Shown piece by piece: positions 55,929 through 64,000 of a stretch of 64,000 nt of DNA. The translations under genes and the position numbers were made by a program. The first letter of the stretch is position 1. Each line of letters begins with the position of its first letter. Below the pieces are notes generated by a model. It saw only the letters and a list, made by a program, of their open reading frames with translations. It was not told the origin of the DNA and searched no databases. Origin of the DNA: Gremmenia infestans (lineage: Eukaryota > Ascomycota > Leotiomycetes > Helotiales > Hamatocanthoscyphaceae); contig JAFEVB010000004.1 in NCBI GenBank assembly GCA_032629725.1, positions 992,001 through 1,056,000 on the forward strand, given 5' to 3'.

Positions 55929-58237
55929 CTACTTCTCTTGAAACTTCATGGCCCCCTCCTTTTTCCACCGCTCACTCGGACTCGATGGTCCGGACATGTT
56001 ACTCGCTATCGAGTCTCTCCTATTGCTGCCAAAACTGTACCACTGTTTCTTCACGTTCTTAAGACCTTCTAGAATATATTCGTCCTTTTCCTTCTGCGCT
56101 TCTTTTCCTCGGACTACCAGTGGTGAACTCTCAAGTAGTCCTTTCCCAGGATAGATGCGTTTCTTTGTCATACGAGGGACCGGCTCAGACTCTTTAGGCC
56201 AGCTTCCAGGTAGGTCGGTGTCATTGACCACTGGACCAACCACCTCTAGGGCTATAATCTCAGGGAAGAGAGTGAAAATCCGAGGGTGGGTTTTAGAGAC
56301 CACGTCCACTTTTGGTTCTTCGTTATTTGGAGAAGCCGGATCAAACTCCTGAGATCGCCACTCTTCGCGGTGCGTAATTTCCAATAACGAGTTTACCCGA
56401 ACCTCCAATTGGCCAGTCTGGGTATCGTTCCAAAGTTCAATGGCCGAATTAGAAAGTTCACGGACGTCCTTCCGAAGGCTCTCAACTTGAGACGAATTGA
56501 CAAGTGGAGAGAGGACTGAGAGAATTTCGGAGACAACACTTTCAGTCCTGCCGGGTGGAAAGGGGCGATCGGACCCCTGGGGCCCCAGACTCCCCGTGAG
56601 AGTGCTATTGGGTAGTGACTGAAGAGCTCGCATTGTTAGAGCTTTCCAAACATGTGCTGCTCGTCCACCGTAACCGGAACTGTCGAGTTCACCTGATATT
56701 CTACCGAGGAGATCACTCAACGTCGGCTGAGACAGGGTGAGCTCCGAGCGGAAAGGTTGCCAGATGAATTTGCACATTGCACTTGAAATGATATGCTGAG
56801 CATGTGCAGCGCGAAGTCTGTGGGAGTCTTCGGAGTCATCGATCGGGACCGATGCAAAGACGCCGTCTGCTTCGACCAATTCTTCATGCACCTTCTCTAG
56901 GTCCTGATCGTGTGTCAGTACAAGAGCTGGCCAAAATCAGAGAAAAGGAAAGGGTACCTTTCCCTCGAGATCATTGAAGTATTTCCAAGATATTAGACGA
57001 ATGCGATCACGAATGTCCACGAACCCCTGCTGGCTGATCTTTGTCAATATGATGTTACATTCTCCTGATGTGCCGTGATCAGGGATGAAGTACTTACAAG
57101 TAATCTACCGACTTGGAGTTCAGGGAAAATTCCTGCTTCATCATTTCTAACTCTTTCTCGACAGTCTTCTTTTTTTCTTTGAAGGAATTCTTGGCTATCT
57201 CTAGCACTTCGCATTGCTCCCTAACCCTCTTCAAATCTTTCATCTGTGTTTCCATGGTTCCCTTTGAATCCTCCACCATCTTCCGGAGCCGGTCCCTCTC
57301 ACTCTCGAGACTAGTCACTCTTTTGTTGTTCTCAACACCCAGCTTTTTGAATTCGTCTTCTAGCTCCTTCGTGCGAGTCTTCATTATTTTTTCCTGTTGT
57401 GCTGAACGCGTCTTCAATTCATCTTCTAGCTTTCGCTTTTCTTCTTTCGCCTCAAGCTCAGCTCTTTTCTTTTGCTTTGCGACATCTTGATCCAGTGACT
57501 CTCTTTCTCGCTCAATCTCTGCCTGTTTGAGCTTGATATCAGCATTTGCCTTCTGGTCCATGCTCTTCAAGATGGTAATCGTGATTTCTTGATTGCGAAT
57601 AACTTTATCTTTAGCTATGCATTCTTGCTCTAACTGATTGAGTCTACTCTTGGTCTCATCCATCGTGTCAAGATCATTTTTATGCAACTTAAACTGATGT
57701 TGAAGGTCTCTGATCGCTCGTTGAAGGGCATCCATAGTTTGAACCGTCTCATTGACTGCTTGAGTCCATGGGCCAAGACCAGGTTGATGTTCATGATGCG
57801 ATGAGCTGCCCTGGCCTGGGCGAGATCTTCTGCGGTTGGTGTTGTTACTTGCATGACCATTGTTGCTGAGATGATCCCCTGTACCATCTTGTTGGCCGCT
57901 GCCATTGTGGGATTCATCCGCTTCGCTACCCTCCCAACCTCCATTGGCTTCAGTCCGTCGACCCTTGTTTCTGGGGCCCATGTCTGGTAAATGGTCCTAT
58001 TTTGTAGCATAACATATCAGCCGCAATATCTGTCATCACACTGTGGTATACTTCGATTCGACAGAAGTAAAACAAAGGATTGGTTACTTGTAATGCTGTT
58101 GAAAGGCTCTTGCTCTTCAAATTGTTCTTGTTCCCGAAGGTATTTACCAGCCGCTTCTTGATTGATCCTATCCGTGCTTCATATGGTGAGAGCTCGCGAT
58201 TCTTGTCAATGGAGAAGGTATGGTTAGGGGTTGACAT
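55929..58237 (-). CDS. Coiled-coil fungal protein of unknown function
   Basis: Four exons: 58237-58088, 57996-57098, 57033-56958 and 56903-55929, giving 699 residues. The N-terminus (MSTPNHTFSIDKNRELSPYE) leads via the first intron (GTAACC donor, aaatag acceptor) into a disordered Gly/Ser/His/Asn-rich segment. A long coiled coil follows (residues about 125-345, with LERERESLDQDVAKQKKR-type heptads), then a helical C-terminal domain (FVDIRDRIRLISWKYFNDLE, HIISSAMCKFIWQPFRSEL, LWNDTQTGQLEVRVNSLL) and a tail with VPRMTKKRIYPGKGLL. The final domain with its FIWQPF-like core recurs in many ascomycete proteins, but I cannot name it. The exon 2-3 junction was chosen at the ATCAG acceptor because it alone keeps the frame. 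No function is assigned. Confidence 0.72.
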
Positions 58238-59528
58238 TCAGCTCATGAAAGACAAATTAGTAAATACAACCTTTTCTGAGATTCTGCAGATTTCGGGTGA
58301 AAATGAGGGAGCTGTTGGCGGGATGGTCGGTTAAGTAGGCCAAGTACTGAACATTCTTCTTTCATCATTATACAAAGCACTTCAGATGGACCCCGGCAAC
58401 AAGATCAACATTAGTGGCTGTACATACCCTACAGTTGGAGCCTCTTTCACATCCCCAGATCCCCTGCTCAATGTTTGTCCAGCAACACAAGCTCAAAGCA
58501 TCGAGATGGCTATCGATTGAGATGCCTGACGTGTCGCCGCATCACTGGATCCCAGATTATACCCACCAGTGGCAAGATTGCGGGTGTTGCGTTCGTAACG
58601 GGTAAATACGTTCTCACATGCTTCATGTACTCTATTGGGGGCGTGGGCACTGCACGATACCGAGAACAAATACATTGCGCGGGGTGATGCAACCCTCTCA
58701 CTTTGCAAAGTGAGGCGTACTTGTCAGCAATTTTTTGGTGCCATTGGACATCATGTAATGTCCCATAGCCTCGTCTGGTGTAACCAACTGCTAGTGAAGA
58801 ATGACATTCGTCTGAAATTTGTTCTGTACTGCGTGCGGGATGCCACAGCAGACCCCGCTGCCCTCTCGCAACACTTGACCGCTCTTCATTAGGATTACAG
58901 TTTCGCTTGAAAAGTAGACCTGGGTTCATACTGTAAACACAAATAAGGAAAGTGACTGGTTGACATGAAATGACACATGACTGCGGCGCTTAATGAACTC
59001 GAGGATCAAGAAGAACGGAAATCGGTTGAGATGTACAATTCTAATCTGAACTGGGTGATTATCATTCGAAATCACTTCCGAGAGACGGATATCAAACTTT
59101 ACCTAGCAGTTGAATAAAAGCAATGAATTTATATAGAATTAGACACTTTCAATTCAATGTGTTGGAGAGAATATGGATGGCAAGAGAGGGATCAAAAGGA
59201 GCGGAGCGGGGCGGGCGGGGCTCACATTTCGGTCCGTCCAGGCGTCCGGTGCGCTAAAATCGGAGCGAACGTTAGTGGCTTGGCCATGTAGTGTTGGCAT
59301 TGTTTACTTAGGTCCCAAAGTAAACAATACCTATAGGTACCTACAGAGAATGATTTTCTGAAGCCCATATCCCAGGATATCTCAACCCTTGAACAGCATC
59401 GTTTTGCATGATTTCAACCTTTCTCAGCCTCATAGCTTGAGGTCTCTCTCATGGTTGCAGGCACCTGGCTCACTGTACCAGACACAACATTCCATTCCAC
59501 ATTCCACACGAACTGTATCTTCACCACC
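58238..59528. other. 1.3 kb divergent intergenic region
   Basis: Upstream region of both the coiled-coil gene and the right-edge gene. A GC-rich patch (ggagcggagcggggcgggcg, about 59199-59218) and a CCTATAGGTACCTA stretch near 59330 are the only notable features. No gene is supported. Confidence 0.4.
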
Positions 59529-62500
59529 ATGCCTTCCACAGAACGTGATAACTCGCGCGATAGCGAGAGACTTTTGAAACACCAGCATTCTGCTTCGTCA
59601 GACGGTGCCCGAGCAATTGTTCCCATGTGAGTATTCCTACGCCTTCGCAGCGCAACATGCTAATCCTTGACTCTCCAGGTGGGACAGCTCTGATCCTGAT
59701 CGCGCACCTCCTCCATTACCTATGAACCCCTCCTCGCCGAGCGTTGCATCACGACCTAATACTTCATCCGCTATAAAATCCGCACATGCTGCGCTCACGG
59801 AGAAGGCTCGGGAAAGCAATTATATCACAAATCCCCCACCGAAACGACTTGAGGGATCACCAGAACGCTCTCTGATTAAGGGAGCTGCTCATAAACGTAT
59901 GCAGTCACTACAAACGGGAAACGTGCGAGACTTGAGTAGCTTCATAGAAGGAGGCTCTGCATTTGGCTCGCCTACGCCTACGCCATCACCAGAAAAGAGC
60001 ACAAACCGGCCAACGACTCCGCATACCAACAAGGACTTCTTTTCAGAAGGAAGATCTCTAGAGAGGTCGCCTGAGAAATCGCCCGAGAAATCGCCCGAAA
60101 AATCACCAGAGAAGGAAGGGAGTAGCTCTTCAACACCTACTCCAGCTTGGGAAGTACCAATTAGGGATATACCAACTTTGAGACCTTCCTTGAGAAGACC
60201 ACCACAGAGCATTCTCGGCGAAAATACACCTCCACAGTCGGCTACGATGTTGGCATTACAACATATGGCAAGTAGAGATGTGGATGCTCCACTATCAAAT
60301 GTCACAAATGGATCAAATGCGCTGGTTCGCTCCCCGCAAACTTTCGACGCGATTTCCACCCAGATCTTAAGCCTTACCAGTATTGCTACAGGTTTACAAC
60401 GAGAGATGGCTCAACTTAGTCGAAGAAGCAAGGATAATGCCACAGACCTAGTCAGTCTGAAGGAAGCCACAAATGCGCGTGACGAGGACATTCGGAAGAG
60501 TCTAAGGGATCTTGCCAACAATCTGAGCGAGTCTGGCTCAAGAAATACAAGCTCGATTTATGGACCGAATGCTGCACTGTATCTAGACAACAAGGCGCAT
60601 AATTCTCCCGGATCTAGAGGGAAAATTAGTCTTCCACGATTTCCCAGCCCAACAAGCTTCTCAGCATCCCTTGATAGAGACTCGATCACCAGCCCCTCTT
60701 CGTTCAATGCTGATGGCCCAGTCGTTAGTATTGCGCTACTCGAGAAGATCCTCCGCGAGATGGGAACCAAGGATGGGCAGGATAACCTCGTGAGTAGGCT
60801 GACTGAAGTTGCAGACAGGTTGACTCGCGAAGGGATGTCTACTGCAAAAAAGCTCGAGGATTTGGTACAGTTTATCAAAGAAAACAGCACCTCGCAAGCA
60901 CTCGTGACACATCACGGCGGGGGCGCTGGAATTTCTAGGCCTCGAAACTTCAGCTTCGGAGAGTCACCTCCATTAGAATTGGATTTTGACCAACAAAGAT
61001 CCTCACCTATGACCCAGCGAGTCGAAGCTCTCCTTGGACCAGGAGCAAACAAAGAGAACAGAGGTCCTAAATCGGCACGAGCTTCCGAGATAATCAACGA
61101 AGATGTTCTGAAGATCATCCGTACAGTAAAAGATAGCGTTGCACAAGGAGGCGGCCTTACCGCAGAAGTGAAGGCTCTTGTTCGTGATCTTCGCGGAGAA
61201 GTTATGGGCATGAGTCGGGAGATTTGCCGCCAACTGGATGAAGCCCGAAAAGCGTCTGACCAGGCTAACATTAAGAACCTCTCTGCTGCAAAAGGCGCCA
61301 CTATCGAAAATGAAAAAGTCACTCACATCATCCAAGAAGGACTGAAGGAGTTGGAGCAACACATGGACCGCATCATGGAGGAAAATCGTCGCCAATCTTC
61401 CTCATCCGTAGCTTCACGAAATACGGTCGATTACGGTGAAATCTACCAGGCCATGCGCGCTGCAATCAATGACAAGGATCGTGACTCCGCAACACCTGCC
61501 TTGGCCAAAGAAGACATTGTCGAGGCCGTCAGAGAGGCTTGGGAAAACTACAAGCCAGATATCGAGATCCAAAATTTTGGACTTGAACGGGACGAATTGC
61601 TGGCTTGTTTGAAGGAAGGAATTCAGCAATACGCCCCCCAAGACACTTCTCGAGACATTGGAGGAGCTAGTAGAGAAGAGGTCTTCAAAGCTGTTGTCGA
61701 AGGCTTGAAGCATTTCTCTCCTCCACGGGTAGAGACGGAAGCCAGTCTCTCACGCGAAGAGATTCTTGATGCAGTGCGAGAATGCCTGGAAGAATTCGAA
61801 TTCCCATCCGCCCCTCTCCCAGAGCCGCGAGAACCCGAAGTGACTCGTGACGATATGCTTGATGCTGTCACAGAGGGTCTTCATATGTTCGACTTCGCGG
61901 CAAATACAGCAGCTGCGAGTCGAGATATCAACAGTGAAGGTTTGACTCGCGACGACGTGCTTGATGCTATCACAGAGGCTCTTAATAAGTTTGACTTTAC
62001 AGCAAATACGACAACTGTCAGTAGAGATATCGGTGGCGAAGGGTTAACTCGTGACGACATGTTTAATGCTATCACAGAGAGTCTCAATATGTTCGACTTC
62101 GCGGCAAATACAGCAACTGCGAGTCGAGATGGTGGCGAGGGATTGACTCGCGACGACATGCTCGATGCCGTTACAGAAGGTCTTCACATGTTCGACTTTG
62201 TTGCAAATATGGCAGCTGCAAGTCGAGATGGTAGTGACGGAATAACGCGCGACGACATGTTTAATGCTATCACAGAGAGTCTTAATAAGTTTGACTTCGC
62301 GGCGAATACGACAGCTCTTAGTCGAGAGGTTGCTAGTGAAGGGTTGACTCGCGATGATGTGTTCGTTGCCGTCAAAGCCGGCCTTGAAGATACACCTCTG
62401 CAGACGGACCCTCACGGAGAACTGATCATAGAGCGATTGGAAGAGGTGATGGAAGCTATGCGTACAGAGTTCAAAGCGGTATCGGATGAGTCGAAGCAAA

Positions 62501-64000
62501 ACGTCTCGGCTCATGGAAGAGACACAGAGCAAGTTCTGGATGCAACCAAGGACGGTTTTGAAAAGCTGCGCACTGATATCGAGAGTTATGTCGACCGAGC
62601 TGCCGACGTGACTGGCAAGGATGAGATCTTGGACGGCATGAGAGAAAGCTTTACTTCTCTCCGCGCCGATATTGAATCTTTATTATCAAAAGGATCTGAT
62701 AGCTCAATGGAAGCTGTTCAAGGCGAATTGGAACATCTTCGGGAGACGCTGGCTGGCTCACTTGTTCGTGGAGGATCTAGCGTGGAGAAGGACGATATAT
62801 TGGAAGCCTTAAGAGAAGGTCTCGACAGTCTTCATGCGAATATTGATAGACCTCGCGACAGCAAAGATGAGATATTGGAAGCCTTAAGAGAAGGCCTCGA
62901 CAGTCTTCATGCGAATATTGAGAGACCTAGCGACAGCAAAGACGAGATATTAGACGTCTTAAGAGAAGGTCTCGACAGTCTTCGTGCGGATATTGAGAGA
63001 CCTCGCGATAGCAATGAGAGCGTTCTCTCCGGTACAGGGGAAATTCTCGACGCACTCCAAGATGGCTTAACTGGGCTCCGTGCCGAGGTCGAGAAAATCA
63101 ACAACAAGCCCATCGACATGACCGTCAATTACGAAATCTTGGACGCCTTGAAGGAAGGTCTAGAAGGAGTACGAGCCGACATTGACCGTCTCCGAGAGAA
63201 CGGCAATGGCGAGCGAGCTATTGCAGAAATCACCGACACTGCAATCGTTGCCGCAGAAGGCTTGAAGCAAAAGGACATTCAGAATCTGGAAGTCTTGATC
63301 ACTCAGCTGAGAATGAAAGTTGAAGCTATGGAGTCTATGCCGCCGCCTGCTGCAGAGCCCGCGCCAGGATCCTTGTCTAAAGACGATATAATTAGCGTGG
63401 AGGAGAAACTAGCCAACGTACAAGAACTAGTGGCAGACATGCTGAATCGGGAGCAACCTGTGGATGAATCTGGTATTAAAAGAGAGGATATAGAGGCCAT
63501 CGAGACTCTACTTCGAAACACCAAAGCCAAACTAGACGAGATGGACCCAGAGCAAGCTGTAAAGAAAGATCACCTTGATGCTGTTGGGGTTCTTATTCAC
63601 GAAACCAAAGAAGGCGTCAATGAGCTTAAAATCCACCTGGAAGACGTTTCTAAGAAAGAAGAGGTCAACACCATCGAACTTCTGGTCCGCGATGTGATTG
63701 CCGGCCTTGAAGAGATGAAGGAGCGTGCAGTGAAGGAGTCAGAGGATGTTGAAAAGGTGACCAAGACCGATATCGAGGCAGTCGAAGCAGTTTGCCTAGA
63801 TGTCAAGACTGTCATTGAGCAAATGCTTTTGCCGGATGTTGCCGCTCTAGCATCAAAAGACGATGTCAAAAATCTTGGAGAGATGGTCAAGGAGTTTAAG
63901 GGCCGGATTGAGACCCACGCCGAAACCAATGCAAAATCTTTCGAAGAACGACAGGCAGAGACTGTTGGAGTTGGCGAGCGAGTGACGGAGATCAAAAGCT
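59529..64000 (+). CDS. Large repeat-rich coiled-coil protein, partial (C-terminus off the right edge)
   Basis: Exon 1 is 59529-59626 and exon 2 runs from 59679 past the window edge: 1473 codons seen, no stop. The intron (GTGAGT donor, TCTCCAG acceptor) rebuilds VPMWDSSDP. The first ~350 residues are disordered, with SPEKSPEK repeats (about 60070-60110), proline-directed Ser/Thr and FDAISTQILSLTSIATGLQ starting helical sequence. From about residue 420 the protein is almost entirely amphipathic helix. Two repeat families lie in it: 33-34-residue units (TRDDMLDAVTEGLHMFDF) and 25-residue units (DEILEALREGLDSLHANIE). The composition suggests a long rod or tether, such as a cytoskeletal, septal or organelle-linking protein. 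I do not recognise a named family. Confidence 0.75.
61843..62380 (+). repeat. In-frame 33-34-codon tandem repeats within the right-edge gene
   Basis: Units start at about 61843, 61945, 62047, 62146, 62245 and 62347, spaced 102 or 99 nt. Each encodes a TRDDxxxAxxExLxxFDFxANTxxxSR-like unit; the sixth is partial. The DNA copies are alike enough (for example ttcgacttcgcggcaaatac) to indicate fairly recent duplication. Confidence 0.85.
62791..63015 (+). repeat. Three in-frame 75-nt tandem repeats within the right-edge gene
   Basis: Units 62791-62865, 62866-62940 and 62941-63015 encode DxILEALREGLDSLHANIxR-type 25-residue blocks ending PRDSK/PSDSK/PRDSN. The DNA copies are nearly identical, so the array is young and may vary in number between strains. 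Confidence 0.9.

Noticed and set aside
58510..58929. 139-codon minus-strand frame in the divergent intergenic region
   Set aside because: No motif, no start context, and no splice signals; compatible with chance.
62044..62532. Minus-strand frame with internal repeats opposite the right-edge gene
   Set aside because: Its repeats are simply the complement of the coding repeats on the plus strand.

Overview
This is a stretch of nuclear DNA from a filamentous ascomycete (Pezizomycotina). The reasons are short introns of about 45-80 nt with GTAAGT/GTACGT/GTGAGT-type donors and CTAAC-like branch points, dense genes on both strands, and marker genes such as UDP-galactopyranose mutase, a group X-like hybrid histidine kinase, a DHA1 MFS transporter and a GT25 glycosyltransferase. 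The overall flavour suggests Leotiomycetes (Helotiales), but that is inference. No rRNA, tRNA, CRISPR or intact transposon was seen. The ends cut two genes: a glycine/proline-rich coiled-coil protein on the left and a large repeat-rich coiled-coil protein on the right.

Layout. 1-20 kb is mostly housekeeping: EMC2 (ER membrane protein complex), AP-3 delta adaptin, a lysine-rich probably nuclear protein, RAMP4/SERP1 (ER translocon), a small putative mitochondrial membrane protein, an MFS drug-type transporter, a GRE2-like reductase and the ribosome-biogenesis WD protein Mak11. 20-30 kb is accessory: a decayed reading frame with three premature stops, a GT25 glycosyltransferase, a fungal membrane glycoprotein with an apparent frameshift, and an F-box-like protein. 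30-36 kb carries a divergent pair, a nucleotide-sugar-type transporter and UDP-galactopyranose mutase, which looks like a galactofuranose module. 36.9-44.5 kb is one 2484-residue hybrid histidine kinase with a degenerate kinase-like domain.

The most interesting locus is 46.7-52.8 kb. A 1624-residue TPR-CHAT (caspase-related) protease candidate with an intact His/Cys pair is divergently paired, across 362 bp, with a 277-residue protein whose size, pattern and acidic C-terminal tail resemble fungal gasdermin-like pore-forming proteins. This would be a protease plus gasdermin regulated cell-death module. The gasdermin assignment is by pattern and needs a structure search.

After this come ribosomal protein eL27, a 699-residue coiled-coil protein and the right-edge repeat protein. 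A recurring theme is introns at or next to start codons: AP-3 delta has its ATG split by an intron, RAMP4 has an intron directly after ATG, eL27 has a 7-nt first and an 8-nt last coding exon, and UGM has a 17-nt first coding exon. Long gene-free stretches are listed with what, if anything, they hold.
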